From assembly GCA_965205845.1 (NCBI GenBank), contig CBDBIG010000003.1, positions 248,001 to 312,000 of the forward strand: a stretch of 64,000 bases of DNA, in the 5' to 3' direction. Below, piece after piece: positions 1-9,061 of the stretch; positions within the stretch are counted from its first letter, which is position 1, and each line of letters starts with the position of its first letter. Under the pieces are notes generated by a model, which worked only from the letters and a program-made list of their open reading frames with translations, was not told the DNA's origin and did no database searches. Source of the stretch: CBDBIG01 sp965205845 [NCBI: bacterium]. GTDB lineage: Bacteria; SAR324. The position numbers and the translations under genes were made by a program.

Positions 1-705
1 GCCAGGCTTTAAGGCTAACAAGGTCTCACACACCCGCAAGGCACCCCCTTGGCGCAACAGGTTAATGTCGATACTAACCACGTCTTTCGCCTTGGTTGCC
101 CCTTTGGTTTTCTCTTCAACCCATTTCCGCAAGTCGCTGTTTTTGTACCCAAAATATGTGTCTTTGCCATATTCGGTTTGTGCGGCAGGAATAAAATCGC
201 TTCCTTGGGTGACATAGTGAATGCCTCTTAGGGTATAACGCCTACCTTCCTTGAAAAACGGGATGAACAGGCGCGGAGCGTTTTGCAGATCCAAGGCGTT
301 TGTTATTGCGTCGATTTCTTCAGCAAAATGACCGCGTAAAGTTGAATCGCTGCAGCTAACCACGTCGAGATCATAGCCCGTTTCTTGGGTGGCGGCATGT
401 AACGATTCGCAAATTTTGTGCATCAGGGCACGGGCATCGCGGGTGGGCAGGCTGCGCGAATTGGTCAGCACGTAAAACACGGAAGAATGGCGCATCTCTT
501 CGGCAAATTCGTGGGTATCCCAGGTGGTGAGTACGGGCACATTGTGTACGGTTTGGGTCCCCGTTGGGTCATCATCGAGCACCACCAGACGTGTATTGGG
601 TAGTCCCTCCATGCGAGCCTGAATTTTATCGAGCATATAGCCAGGCCACTCGCTAGGGACACCTTGAAGTGCTTCGGTTTCTAAAAGGGTCTTTTCGGGA
701 TTCAC
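1..705 (-). CDS. Four-carbon acid sugar kinase (DUF1537/OtnK-like), C-terminus beyond the window
   Basis: The reverse strand is open for 235 codons from a GTG at 705 to the window edge, so the C-terminal half is missing. Residues 41-53 read VVLDDDPTGTQTV and residues 119-127 read SDSTLRGHF, both hallmarks of the N-terminal substrate-binding domain of the four-carbon acid sugar kinase family. Members phosphorylate D-threonate, D-erythronate or related acids in the cytoplasm so that an aldolase or dehydrogenase can continue the pathway. An AGAGGA lies about 14 bases before the GTG, a slightly long spacing, and no better in-frame start is visible. The substrate cannot be told from this fragment. 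The IlvD-like and DapA-like genes further along the window would fit a wider sugar-acid capacity, which is inference. Confidence 0.85.
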   Translation of the reverse strand, partial: MNPEKTLLETEALQGVPSEWPGYMLDKIQARMEGLPNTRLVVLDDDPTGTQTVHNVPVLTTWDTHEFAEEMRHSSVFYVLTNSRSLPTRDARALMHKICESLHAATQETGYDLDVVSCSDSTLRGHFAEEIDAITNALDLQNAPRLFIPFFKEGRRYTLRGIHYVTQGSDFIPAAQTEYGKDTYFGYKNSDLRKWVEEKTKGATKAKDVVSIDINLLRQGGALRVCETLLALKPG

Positions 706-965
706 TGTAAGTATGGGTATCCTCTTTTGGGGCAGGTGTGTATAGGTCGGAATTGATGTTTTGCTTTTTTTAAGCACGCCTATAGTCTACAAAGCATATT
801 GTATCTCAATATTCCTAAGCAATCATGGGATGCATGGCTGGCGCACGCACCATCCACAGGCTATCATGGATTTATGTATCTTGGCTACTATGCAAGTTAC
901 TATGTAAAAATGGGGTCTGCAATCCAGCGTTGCAGCGATGCGTGTTGCCAAAGCTCAGCGCACTT

Positions 966-1025
966 CCACGCGCCAATGGGCAAGAACAACCCTTCACAAG
1001 CAACACGCCACGCGCCAATGGGCAA
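966..1025. repeat. Short direct repeat upstream of yajQ (18 bp, two copies, 42 bp period)
   Basis: An 18-base block containing CGCGCCAATGGGCAA occurs at 966-983 and again at 1008-1025. It lies in the 367-base spacer between the divergent kinase and yajQ. The rest of that spacer holds no convincing gene, and promoters for both genes should lie there. Confidence 0.8.
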
Positions 1026-1072
1026 TACGCTACACGGCGAACGTTAACCATACTACACAAAAAGATATGTCC

Positions 1073-1555
1073 ATGCCTTCATTTGACATTGTTTCAGAAC
1101 TAGACAAGCAAGAAGTACGCAACGCAGTTAACCAAACCACCCGCGAGGTCGGCACACGTTATGACCTTAAAGATGCAGATCCAGCCCTTGTGCTAGAGGA
1201 CGATTGCATTAAAATTTCTGCCAAAGAGCCGTTTCACCTCCAGCAAATTCTGCCCCTTCTCCAAGGGCGCTTAAGCAAACGTGGGGTCGATTTGCGCGCC
1301 CTAGACGCGAAAGAACCCGTGGTTACAGGCTCTACGGCCCGCCAGGAGATAATGCTGCGCTCTGGAATTGAAAGTGTTTTGGGCAAGAAATTGATAACAC
1401 GCATCAAAGCTTCCAAAATTAAAGTGCAAACCCAAATAATGGGCAATCAATTGCGGGTAAGCGGTAAAAAATACGATCTCCTACAAGAGGTCATTGCCCT
1501 ATTACACGCAAAAGACTTTGGCTTACCCTTGCAGTTTGTCAATTTTCGCGATTAA
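1073..1555 (+). CDS. yajQ: YajQ family nucleotide-binding protein (DUF520)
   Basis: The product begins MPSFDIVSELDKQEVRNAV and ends LPLQFVNFRD, matching the signature ends of the YajQ/DUF520 family. At 160 residues it has the usual family length (about 163 in E. coli). These are small cytoplasmic proteins with two ferredoxin-like folds; some relatives bind cyclic di-GMP and others nucleotides or tRNA, so the molecular role here is open. The open frame runs further upstream, but the family start is MPSFDIV. An ATG two codons earlier (1067) is equally possible because neither has a strong ribosome-binding site. No operon partner is evident; ftsL lies downstream in the same direction across a 340-base spacer. 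Confidence 0.93.
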   Translation: MPSFDIVSELDKQEVRNAVNQTTREVGTRYDLKDADPALVLEDDCIKISAKEPFHLQQILPLLQGRLSKRGVDLRALDAKEPVVTGSTARQEIMLRSGIESVLGKKLITRIKASKIKVQTQIMGNQLRVSGKKYDLLQEVIALLHAKDFGLPLQFVNFRD

Positions 1556-1599
1556 AAAAAGCCCCTCGCTTGATTTCTCGTCGCCGCAAAGCGTGAGGC
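1554..1599 (-). terminator. Terminator-like hairpin facing the reverse strand, just after yajQ
   Basis: On the reverse strand an 11-base stem with one mismatch (arms at 1589-1599 and 1561-1571) is followed at once by seven T residues. This is the form of an intrinsic terminator for leftward transcription. No leftward gene ends here, and read rightward the hairpin lacks a T tract, so its purpose is unclear. Confidence 0.45.
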
Positions 1600-1898
1600 A
1601 GTTGTAAACCGCTTACATGCCTTTACACGGGTTGCCCACTTGGGGTTTTTTAACCCGCCGCTTCACTTGGCAGCCATGCCGTGAATACGCTACGCTGGGG
1701 GGAATGGTGTTTGCGCTTGAACGCTGTGCGCGGGTGGACGCCCGTAGAGCCGCGGGTTCGCTGCGGTCACGCAGCATCGCTTTTGTGCATGCACCTCTCG
1801 TCATGAGCGCGCGTTCGTTCGAGGCTCTCGCTTGCAAAAGCAAAAATGCCAACCCTCCCCCAATCGCTAAGGATGGCGCTGCGGGCTTATCAACATGG

Positions 1899-2333
1899 AT
1901 GTTTTCTGTGCTTTCTCCCAAACCACAAAGCCCCGTGCCCATACGCACCAGACCCCTTTTGCGGGCTGCAAGCAGTCCTTTTGTGACAAAACGCGCCACA
2001 CCTGGGACGGGCAACAGGTTCTCACTGCGTTGGCTGCTCTGGGGAGTACTTGCAGCGTGCACGTTAACCGCGCTGGCAGTGCTCCACATTTGGGAACAAC
2101 AACGCTACGTTTCCTTGGGCTATGCCGTACAGCAATTACGCCTTGAACGCCAGCAATTGCTCCAGCAAATTGGACCGTTACGCGCCGAAATTGCCCACCT
2201 TGAACGACCGCAACGACTCATGAGGATAGGCAAAGCTCTTGGGTTTGCCCCCCCCTTGCCCGAGCAAATGCGCACCCTTGCCCTGCCCACCCTGAAAAAA
2301 ACGACCCAACATAAACCCACGCGTCTAAAGTGA
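1899..2333 (+). CDS. ftsL: FtsL-like septal protein
   Basis: This is a short bitopic protein immediately before ftsI. It has a basic N-terminus, one hydrophobic segment (around LLWGVLAACTLTALAVL, residues 46-62) and a periplasmic coiled coil rich in Q, L and R. That layout and position are what FtsL of the FtsQLB divisome complex looks like; FtsL is too divergent for motif proof. The frame stays open back to 1617, adding 94 residues with no recognisable domain. I chose the ATG at 1899 because FtsL is normally 90-140 residues, but no clear ribosome-binding site decides it. RsmH, the usual upstream neighbour, is absent. It ends 18 bases before ftsI, suggesting cotranscription. Confidence 0.6.
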   Translation: MFSVLSPKPQSPVPIRTRPLLRAASSPFVTKRATPGTGNRFSLRWLLWGVLAACTLTALAVLHIWEQQRYVSLGYAVQQLRLERQQLLQQIGPLRAEIAHLERPQRLMRIGKALGFAPPLPEQMRTLALPTLKKTTQHKPTRLK

Positions 2334-2351
2334 GAGGCTTGAGCCACCACA

Positions 2352-4127
2352 ATGCCTTTGGAATCGATACAAAAGCGCCTGGCACAAAAGCGCACCCCAT
2401 TTAGGGTGGCCACCCCAAAGCCACCGTTGGAGCGTCAACGCTTTAAGATACGCCTAACGGTGGTGTTGGTGTTACTGGCTACTTTTTTTTGCACGGCCAT
2501 TGGGCGTGTGTGGCAGCTCCAAATCCTACAGCATCAACACCTTAGTCGCTTAGGGTTACAACAAAGCCAGCGCACTTTGGACGTGCGAGGCAAGCGTGGT
2601 AGCGTTTACGATCGCAATGGCGTGCTGCTTGCTCTGTCCATTGAAAGCCGCTCGTTTTATGTGCACCCTTCCCAGGTAAAGCATCCAAAATCCTTGGCCA
2701 AAACCCTCGCCCCCGCACTGAACATGTCTGCCCAACAGCTCCTTAAGCGCATTGAGACCAAACGCCCTTTCTCTTGGCTTAAACGCCAAAGTTCCCCTGC
2801 CGAAACCACTGCAGTACAAGCCTTAAACTTACCCGAAGTGCGCAGCGTCCAAGAATATAAACGCGTGCACCCCGCAGAAGAACTGGGGGGGACCTTGCTG
2901 GGTTTTACGGGCACCGATCATCAAGGGCTGGCAGGTTTGGAATATGCCTATGATTTTTATTTGCAAGGGCAAACCCAACACCGCGTTGTACACCGCGATG
3001 CGATTGGGAGGTTGGTGCTCAGTGGTCGAGAACGCCCTTTGCGTAAAGGGGGGGATATACGCTTAAGCATTGACACCACTATTCAGCACTATGCCGAACA
3101 GGCATTGCGCACAGCGGTCGAAAAAAGCGAGGCAGAATTTGCCGTTGCGGTGGTATTACACGCGCCTAGCAGTGAAGTACTGGCCATGGCCCAATACCCT
3201 CCGTTTAATCCCAACCGCTCTTTTAGCGCAAACAACCGCTATGTAAATCATGCCTTAACCAGCGGCTTCGAACCGGGTTCCACCATGAAAACCTTTACTC
3301 TAGCAGCGGCTCTGGAGGAGCAAAGTGTGGGGGTCGAACAAATGGAATACTGTGAAAACGGTTTGTGGAAGGTCCACAATGCCATTATTCACGATACCGC
3401 CCCCCATGATTGGTTGAGTTTGGAAGACATGTTACGCGTTTCTTCTAACATTTGCGTTGCAAAAATTGGACTGCGGGTAAGGGCACAAAAATTTTACCAG
3501 CACTTAAATCGGTTGGGGTTTGGCAAGCGCTTGGGGGTGTATCAAGACAAGTTCGGGCGTCAACTGGCGGGGGAAGCCCAGGGACGCTTGCCCAAACCAC
3601 AGCATTGGACACCCGTCGACCACATCGCGATTGCCTTTGGGCACGGCCTGCTTGCCTCCCCATTGCAAATGGCAGCGGCCATGAATACGATTGCCAACAA
3701 CGGCATTTGGCGCTTGCCGCGCCTGGTGCTCGAGATGCGCTCGGGTAAAGGTCGCGTGCAGCCCAAAAAACCCAAAGCACGTAGGGTATTTAGCGTGCAA
3801 ACCACCCAGTATTTACGCCAATTTTTGCAAGCCGCCACCTCTAAGCAAGGCACGGGGTTTCGCGCGGTTCCCCAAGGCTATTCAGTGGCAGGAAAAACGG
3901 GGACCACCGAGGTGTACGATATCCAAGCAAAGGGTTACTCCAAAACCCGCCATTTGGCCAGTTTTGTGGGGTTTGCGCCCATTGAAAAACCTGAACTTAC
4001 CGTGTTTGTGTTAGTTTCTGAGCCCAAACATGCGCGGGTGCGTTTTGGTGGGCAAGCTCCAGCTCAGGCGTTTCGCAGTATTTTACGCCAGAGCCTACCG
4101 TTGTTAGGTGTGTGGCCCACGCCTTAA
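2352..4127 (+). CDS. ftsI: Peptidoglycan transpeptidase PBP3/FtsI
   Basis: This is a class B penicillin-binding protein of 591 residues that cross-links septal peptidoglycan in the periplasm. A transmembrane anchor lies at about residues 35-52, followed by the pedestal domain (RGSVYDRNGVLLA) and the transpeptidase domain. All three catalytic boxes are present: S310-T-M-K313 with the acylated serine, S364-S-N366 and K515-T-G517. The length is normal for the family. It follows ftsL by 18 bases. MurE, which usually comes next in dcw clusters, is absent; the downstream gene is a lipoprotein, so this is a detached piece of the division cluster. Assignment to PBP3 rather than PBP2 rests on the FtsL neighbour and on a separate PBP2 end at the right edge of the window. 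Confidence 0.93.
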   Translation: MPLESIQKRLAQKRTPFRVATPKPPLERQRFKIRLTVVLVLLATFFCTAIGRVWQLQILQHQHLSRLGLQQSQRTLDVRGKRGSVYDRNGVLLALSIESRSFYVHPSQVKHPKSLAKTLAPALNMSAQQLLKRIETKRPFSWLKRQSSPAETTAVQALNLPEVRSVQEYKRVHPAEELGGTLLGFTGTDHQGLAGLEYAYDFYLQGQTQHRVVHRDAIGRLVLSGRERPLRKGGDIRLSIDTTIQHYAEQALRTAVEKSEAEFAVAVVLHAPSSEVLAMAQYPPFNPNRSFSANNRYVNHALTSGFEPGSTMKTFTLAAALEEQSVGVEQMEYCENGLWKVHNAIIHDTAPHDWLSLEDMLRVSSNICVAKIGLRVRAQKFYQHLNRLGFGKRLGVYQDKFGRQLAGEAQGRLPKPQHWTPVDHIAIAFGHGLLASPLQMAAAMNTIANNGIWRLPRLVLEMRSGKGRVQPKKPKARRVFSVQTTQYLRQFLQAATSKQGTGFRAVPQGYSVAGKTGTTEVYDIQAKGYSKTRHLASFVGFAPIEKPELTVFVLVSEPKHARVRFGGQAPAQAFRSILRQSLPLLGVWPTP

Positions 4128-4439
4128 AAAGGCATCCTCTTGATCAACAGCTTGGCTCAGCATTAATGGCAAGGATGGTTTAAGCTTTTTTTGAAAAAAA
4201 GCATCACCCCTTCCAAAGAACCGCTTTTCCTCCCTCATTTTTCCTCCCCATTGTTACACTTATTGTAACCTTAAAGAAGGCCTATTTAGCGGGGGTCGTT
4301 TTTGATTGGCGCATCTATACCAAGTAAGGCCTGAAAATTGCTTTGCCTAGGGAGACTAAGGTCAATCTGGAGAAAGCAATAAACCGATGCGCACAAAATG
4401 CGTTTTTTAAAATCACACAAATCAAATGCTGGAGGCAAA
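4128..4439. other. Spacer between ftsI and the lipoprotein gene
   Basis: No gene is visible in these 312 bases. A perfect inverted repeat of GCTTTTTTT and AAAAAAAGC at 4184-4202 could form a weak hairpin after ftsI. The ftsI stop codon itself sits in a GCCTT/AAGGC dyad. A promoter for the lipoprotein should lie in the right half. Confidence 0.4.
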
Positions 4440-5576
4440 GTGAACAGGGTGATGAATAAACAACATAGTAAAATAATGATTTTGGGGCTAAGTGCTGCCT
4501 TGTTGACGGGTTGTACATGGGTGCGTGGCGTTAATTCTGCGGATTTAAAGCGTTATTCCCCCTCAAAACCCAGCGCAGCAATGGAGACAAAGAATACACC
4601 TACCCCCGTGCCTGGAGCCACCTTTAACGCAGCACCCGACCGGATACCGCAAAACACAGCACTGCACCCTATGGACCGGCAAGCACTGATTGCGGAGAAC
4701 AATAACCTACGTAAGCAGCAAGCAAGCAACACCAAGCGCTTGATGGCATTGGAAAAGCAATTGCGGTTTGAGCAACAGGCGCATCAACAATTTAGAACGC
4801 GCATGAGCAGCAATTTAGAATTGCTCGAAACCTCATTGGCAAACCGACTTCAAGGTCAACAAACTTCTGCCAGCCCAGCATATTCAAACAATGGCACGTC
4901 GGGTGCGCCCAAATCACGCCAAACATACCGCGCCACGGGAAGTTCTCAAGGAAGTTCAATGTCGGCTAAGGCTCAGCAGCTTAATGGACACAGCCAATTG
5001 GCCATTGCCAGAGCAAAACGCCGTGTTCAAGGTGCGCGCCCACTGCCACCGGGGGCCTACACCAAATCGATGGCCGGCACACTCAACGCCAGGGTTATGG
5101 GCATTGTAAACAACCCTAATGACGATCCTGATTTAACGCCGCCTCTTCACCCACGAACCCTAAGCCATGATACCGCAGCCAAGGCGATGTATGAGCGAGG
5201 TTTTGCGCTGTTTGCCCAAAAACGCAGCAAAGCTGCCCTAACGCAATTTAACCGTTTGCTCCAAAAATATCCTAGCGATGTCTACAGCGACAACGCGCAG
5301 TTCTGGGTGGGTGAGTTGTATTATCGCCAAGGGAATAAGGATGCTGCCGAAGCCGCATGGCGTAAAGTTTTGCGCCACTATGCGCATCGCAGTACCCTCG
5401 AGGGCTATAAAACTCCCGATGCTCTATATCGCCTGGGCCAAGTGCATTTAGAGCGCAAGGACACAGTGCGTGCAAGGCAATTTTTGGAAGCAGCCGTCCA
5501 ACGCTTTCCTGAGAGCATTGCCTCCAAAAAAGCCGCACGTACCCTAAGTAGGATTCCAGCAACCGCGGCGCGTTAA
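4440..5576 (+). CDS. CpoB/YbgF-like coiled-coil and TPR lipoprotein
   Basis: The protein starts with a lipoprotein signal peptide ending in the lipobox LLTGC (C25), followed by Thr, so outer-membrane anchoring is expected. A coiled coil rich in N, Q, E and R occupies roughly residues 80-140, then a low-complexity linker. The C-terminal 130 residues hold tetratricopeptide repeats (AKAMYERGFALFAQK, DNAQFWVGELYYRQGNKDAA). Coiled coil plus C-terminal TPR is the plan of CpoB/YbgF, which links peptidoglycan synthesis to Tol-Pal during division. No tol genes are nearby, so a CpoB role is inferred only from the architecture. The GTG at 4440 is chosen because GGAGG lies four bases before it; an ATG four codons later is the alternative. 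Confidence 0.72.
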   Translation: MNRVMNKQHSKIMILGLSAALLTGCTWVRGVNSADLKRYSPSKPSAAMETKNTPTPVPGATFNAAPDRIPQNTALHPMDRQALIAENNNLRKQQASNTKRLMALEKQLRFEQQAHQQFRTRMSSNLELLETSLANRLQGQQTSASPAYSNNGTSGAPKSRQTYRATGSSQGSSMSAKAQQLNGHSQLAIARAKRRVQGARPLPPGAYTKSMAGTLNARVMGIVNNPNDDPDLTPPLHPRTLSHDTAAKAMYERGFALFAQKRSKAALTQFNRLLQKYPSDVYSDNAQFWVGELYYRQGNKDAAEAAWRKVLRHYAHRSTLEGYKTPDALYRLGQVHLERKDTVRARQFLEAAVQRFPESIASKKAARTLSRIPATAAR

Positions 5577-5634
5577 ATAAAAAACCAAAAACGTTGGATG
5601 CACTGTCGTCTTCCGTGTGGGGTATCCTCTCAAA

Positions 5635-5838
5635 ATGCTTCAAGATGCTTTAAGGACCAAAAGTGAAAAAAAACCATACCTCATGGTGTGGTTTGTGTGT
5701 TGCAACGTGTATCAACGGGTGGCACGCCGTCTGGAGGTAAAGCATTATGTGGCCCGCTGTCCACGCTGCTTACGGGCGATGCGCATTCGCGTTGACCCCA
5801 AGGCGGGCGTGGGCAAACGTGCTTTTATGGTGGGCTAG
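5635..5838 (+). CDS. Small protein with a single CPRC motif, function unknown
   Basis: This 67-residue reading frame contains MVWFVCCNVYQRVARRL near the middle and RCPRCLRAMRIRVDP afterwards. The C-P-R-C pair resembles one half of a zinc ribbon and the VCC pair could supply the other half, but that is a guess. It lies between the lipoprotein and an EamA transporter, 79 bases before the latter's chosen start, in the same direction. The start is uncertain: ATG 5635, an upstream GTG at 5617, or the internal ATG of MVWFV. I do not recognise a named family. Confidence 0.5.
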   Translation: MLQDALRTKSEKKPYLMVWFVCCNVYQRVARRLEVKHYVARCPRCLRAMRIRVDPKAGVGKRAFMVG

Positions 5839-5917
5839 GAGCCTATGACAAAAAACGGCCTTGGGTATGGATGCTGCTAAAGACGAATCAGTGCTAGTAA
5901 AGTAAGGGTTGGCAACC

Positions 5918-6829
5918 GTGTTGATGTTTATGGAGGCGCACCATTGGGAACCTGTACGAGCCGATGTTCTTAGTGCGGGTTTAGCCTTGCTTTCTGCGGT
6001 TATTTTTGGTGCTTCAAGCCATGTAATAAGTCTTGGTCTTGTGCATACCTCCGCCTTACGGGGATCCTTGCTTGCGGTGTTTGGCTCGGCCTTTGTATTT
6101 TGGGTTATGGGACCTTTTGGGATTGAAGGGCATTTTTTCTCCTCACCTGCATTGCTGGTTTTTTTGGTGGTGGGCTTGTTCAGGCCTGCCCTTTCTGCAA
6201 ATTTATCTAACTTGGGTTTGCAAAAACTGGGACCTTCTTTAAACGAAACCCTGGCTGCATTCGCCCCCATTTTCTCCGTACTGGCGGGCGTTTTTTGGCT
6301 TAACGAGCATTTGAACTTACAAGGCTATGTGGGCGTGGCAGGTGCGTTAGCAGGGGTTATTCTGCTTTCATGGACGGGTAAACTACAGCGGCAATGGCCA
6401 GTAAGCGCCTTGCTGCTACCCTTAGGAGCAGCGTTGGTACGCGGTTGGGCACACGCTGCCATGCGCCAGGGTTTACGCGTGTTACCCAATGCCGCTTTTG
6501 CAGGCTTGGTGGGCAACACCACCTCGCTGATCACCTTGCTATTGCTAAACTTCATTCAAGGGAAAGTGCCATTGCGCAACATGCTGCGTGGCCGTGGTAC
6601 ATGGTGGCTACTGCTGGCGGGGGTTATGAATGGGCTGGGAATTTTCACCCTAAACAGCGCATTGAGTCTGGGACGGGTGGTGGTGGCTGCGCCCATTTCT
6701 TCAACCAGCCCCATTTTTACCATGCTGTTTGGCGTCGTGTTGTTTAAACGTGAACGCATTAACAAGCGCTCCATTCTCGCCGCCATGCTGATTGTACCCA
6801 GCATTATGTTACTGGCGTCCAGCCGCTAA
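5918..6829 (+). CDS. EamA/DMT-family membrane transporter
   Basis: About 303 residues with ten predicted hydrophobic segments arranged as two similar halves, each ending in an EamA-like stretch: PIFSVLAGVFWLNEHLNLQG in the first half and TSPIFTMLFGVVLFKRERIN in the second. This is the drug/metabolite transporter superfamily, which exports small metabolites or takes up nucleotide-sugar-like compounds across the inner membrane. The substrate is unknown. The GTG at 5918 is preceded by AAGGG at nine bases; a TTG at 5909 and an ATG at 5924 are alternatives. Two further membrane exporters follow, but 250 bases separate them from this gene, so they are probably a different transcript. Confidence 0.8.
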   Translation: MLMFMEAHHWEPVRADVLSAGLALLSAVIFGASSHVISLGLVHTSALRGSLLAVFGSAFVFWVMGPFGIEGHFFSSPALLVFLVVGLFRPALSANLSNLGLQKLGPSLNETLAAFAPIFSVLAGVFWLNEHLNLQGYVGVAGALAGVILLSWTGKLQRQWPVSALLLPLGAALVRGWAHAAMRQGLRVLPNAAFAGLVGNTTSLITLLLLNFIQGKVPLRNMLRGRGTWWLLLAGVMNGLGIFTLNSALSLGRVVVAAPISSTSPIFTMLFGVVLFKRERINKRSILAAMLIVPSIMLLASSR

Positions 6830-7079
6830 ACTTGGCAGACAATAACGGCCGCAAACGGTGTTAGAATTCACGCCTTTGACAATATGGGGACCTCCCCACA
6901 GTGATATCCGTGGGGGTTTTGTTCGCATATTTCTCCTGCGTGACTAAATGTTTTTCTGGTACGCTGGCAGTCTTGGATTTTTGCGTAGCAAAAACAATGC
7001 TGATGAAGGGCATTCTCTTTAGAGTTAAGGGTGTGTGGGTACGCCACACCAACCCAATTTTTGTCAAAACCCCTACTCT

Positions 7080-7679
7080 ATGGAAGCGTTCATCGTGGAA
7101 TCGCTCATCGTCACCACCGTATTTTGGTTAATCTACACCGCTACCCCCGGAGCTTTTTGGCTGGCTCTGGCGGAAGCCGCCCGCACCACCCCCCTCAGCG
7201 GGTTGTTTAAGCAGTTTGCCATTTTCCAATTTGTGGGCTGGGGCCCGCAAGTGGTTTTTATAACGCTGTTTGTGGGCGAGATTGCTGCGTTGCACCATGG
7301 CGTGTTGACGGCCTTGTATTTTGCGGGCAGTGCGGTGATTGCTTGGCTGGCTTACCAAACCTGGACAGCAGTCAAAAAAAGACAGGTGTTTGACTTTAAC
7401 TGGCGTAAAATGGCACTGGTTTCTTGGAGCAATCCCAAGCCATGGGTTACCATACCTGCGGGCTCGCTGGGGGCAAACTATGTCGAGGCCATTTGGCTAA
7501 ATGCCATTTTATTTTTTGCGGTTAGTATGCCACTCCTTTTTGGCGGGCTGTTTATGTGGGGCTATTTGGGCAAACTAGGTGCCAAGGTTGGTGCCGGTTG
7601 GTTTTCTTACGTTACCGCCACCTTGCTGGCAGGTTATGGGGTGTATTTGTTAATACAAGGGATGATGAGAATTGGATAG
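7080..7679 (+). CDS. LysE/RhtB-like exporter, first of a tandem pair
   Basis: A 199-residue membrane protein with about five or six hydrophobic segments. Near the N-terminus it carries TATPGAFWLALAEAARTTP, a variant of the TPGP motif of LysE/RhtB amino-acid exporters. It is clearly paralogous to the next gene; both share FNW-K-sLiSW and GYGVYLLiQG near matching positions. Family membership is inferred from the motif, length and topology and the divergence is considerable, so a distinct export family is possible. The frame is open 45 bases further upstream, but the ATG at 7080 gives the usual N-terminal membrane start. The stop lies one base before the next start. Confidence 0.6.
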   Translation: MEAFIVESLIVTTVFWLIYTATPGAFWLALAEAARTTPLSGLFKQFAIFQFVGWGPQVVFITLFVGEIAALHHGVLTALYFAGSAVIAWLAYQTWTAVKKRQVFDFNWRKMALVSWSNPKPWVTIPAGSLGANYVEAIWLNAILFFAVSMPLLFGGLFMWGYLGKLGAKVGAGWFSYVTATLLAGYGVYLLIQGMMRIG

Positions 7680-7680
7680 C

Positions 7681-8274
7681 ATGGCAATCGAAGCATGGAT
7701 TACGACCGCCGTATTTTGGGCTACATTTGAATTGACCCCCGGACCTTTTTGGGTAGCTTTCATGCAGGCGGTACGCAGCAACTCTTTTCGTGTACTATTA
7801 AAGCAGTATGCTCTATTTGTCTTGCTGGGATCGGGCTTGCAAATTATATTTATTGCACTGTTCGTGGGCAAAGTGGCTACTTTGCACCCATGGATATACA
7901 CAGCCCTAAACTTTGTAGGTGCTGGGGTGGTTTTTAGCATGGCTTACCAAACGCTGTCCACAGTGCACCGCCAACAAACCATGGATTTTAATTGGTTCAA
8001 GATGAGTCTCATCTCTTGGGGTAGTCCCAAGGCATGGAGTGTGATTCCTGTAGGAGCACTTAACGCCACCTATACCGATTATGTGCTGCCAAATGCTGCC
8101 CTATTTTTTGCCGTTAGTCTGCCTTTTTCGATAGTCTCGGTTTTTGTGTGGGGGTATTTGGGGGTGCTCGGTGCTAAAATAGAGATAAAAAAATTTTCCT
8201 GTGCAACCACTGCCGTGCTAACGGGTTATGGAGTGTATTTGTTGACGCAAGGGCTGGCTAGGGTATTTGATTAG
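7681..8274 (+). CDS. LysE/RhtB-like exporter, second of a tandem pair
   Basis: The 197-residue partner of the preceding gene keeps the canonical LTPGPFWVAFMQAV sequence, closer to the LysE/RhtB consensus than its neighbour. The start ATG follows the upstream stop by one base, so translation is probably coupled. Similarity along the whole length indicates a tandem gene duplication; the two proteins may work separately or as a heteromeric pair, as in some small paired transporters. Substrate unknown. A TTG nine bases earlier is the only other nearby start. Confidence 0.65.
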   Translation: MAIEAWITTAVFWATFELTPGPFWVAFMQAVRSNSFRVLLKQYALFVLLGSGLQIIFIALFVGKVATLHPWIYTALNFVGAGVVFSMAYQTLSTVHRQQTMDFNWFKMSLISWGSPKAWSVIPVGALNATYTDYVLPNAALFFAVSLPFSIVSVFVWGYLGVLGAKIEIKKFSCATTAVLTGYGVYLLTQGLARVFD

Positions 8275-9061
8275 GCGAGCAATGATGCTTAACACAACAC
8301 TTTTGGCTGTTTATAGATTACAGGTGCACGCAAAAAGGGCTCTGTATGGGGGCAGCCCAGGTGCTTTTTGCGCGACAACGCACACGCACTATTTCCAAGG
8401 TACAAAGGTGGTATCGATGGCGAATTGATGAACCCATTTCGGGTGCTTAAATACCACAAGACTGCGTTTTTGCAGGGCTTGGAAATGGGGGGCTACTCAC
8501 TCTAGAGAGTGTTAAAATACCCCCCAAAAAAAACCAACCCATGATCGACATCCAGCGTGCTCAACGGTTTTATTGCCTGCACAAAATGCCTTTATAATAG
8601 CCTAACCCGCGAGTTTGGCTACTCAAAAAAACAGCCACCGTCCAAGCTTCTCAAACCCCAAAAAGCCCTTGAGCAAGCCCACGCGGCCCTGCAAAGGAGG
8701 TAAGCGATTGATGGCAAGATCAATACGCAAAAAACATCCCCTTTAAAAATAAATGGCGAAACGGACGGTGGCAAAGCATGGAAACGATTACACGTGTAAA
8801 AACTGCCATTAGCCACAAAAAATTGCCGGTGGCAAAGCCATGTGTCTCACAAGGCGCAAACCATGTGTCCCTTTACATGCACATTTACACCCAATTTGGG
8901 CTATATTCGAAGGAATGCGGGTGGAAGTTTAACAATGATGCGCCGTCCACCCATTTATCGTAACTTAAAACAATGGGTTTGGCATCTATCTGAGATAGTG
9001 ATCGTAGGTTAGCCCCTTATTTGATGCCCTTTACAACACGAAGGTGAAAAAGAACCAGTCG
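8275..9061. other. Long spacer with two structured elements before galU
   Basis: No convincing gene lies here. The first element pairs CGCAAAAAG with CTTTTTGCG (8329-8337 and 8364-8372), with an inner GGCT/AGCC (8338-8341 and 8354-8357). The second is a two-level hairpin: CACTC-TAGA-GAGTG at 8498-8511, enclosed by G6 at 8487-8492 and C6 at 8520-8525. Neither ends in a T tract in either direction, so they are not standard terminators. Short peptide-like stretches between 8540 and 8900 are broken by stops and match nothing I know. Confidence 0.5.

Noticed and set aside
1613-2089. A 158-codon reverse-strand frame ending near a reverse-strand terminator
   Set aside because: It is antisense to ftsL, shows no family motif and has unbalanced composition; the terminator is reported alone.
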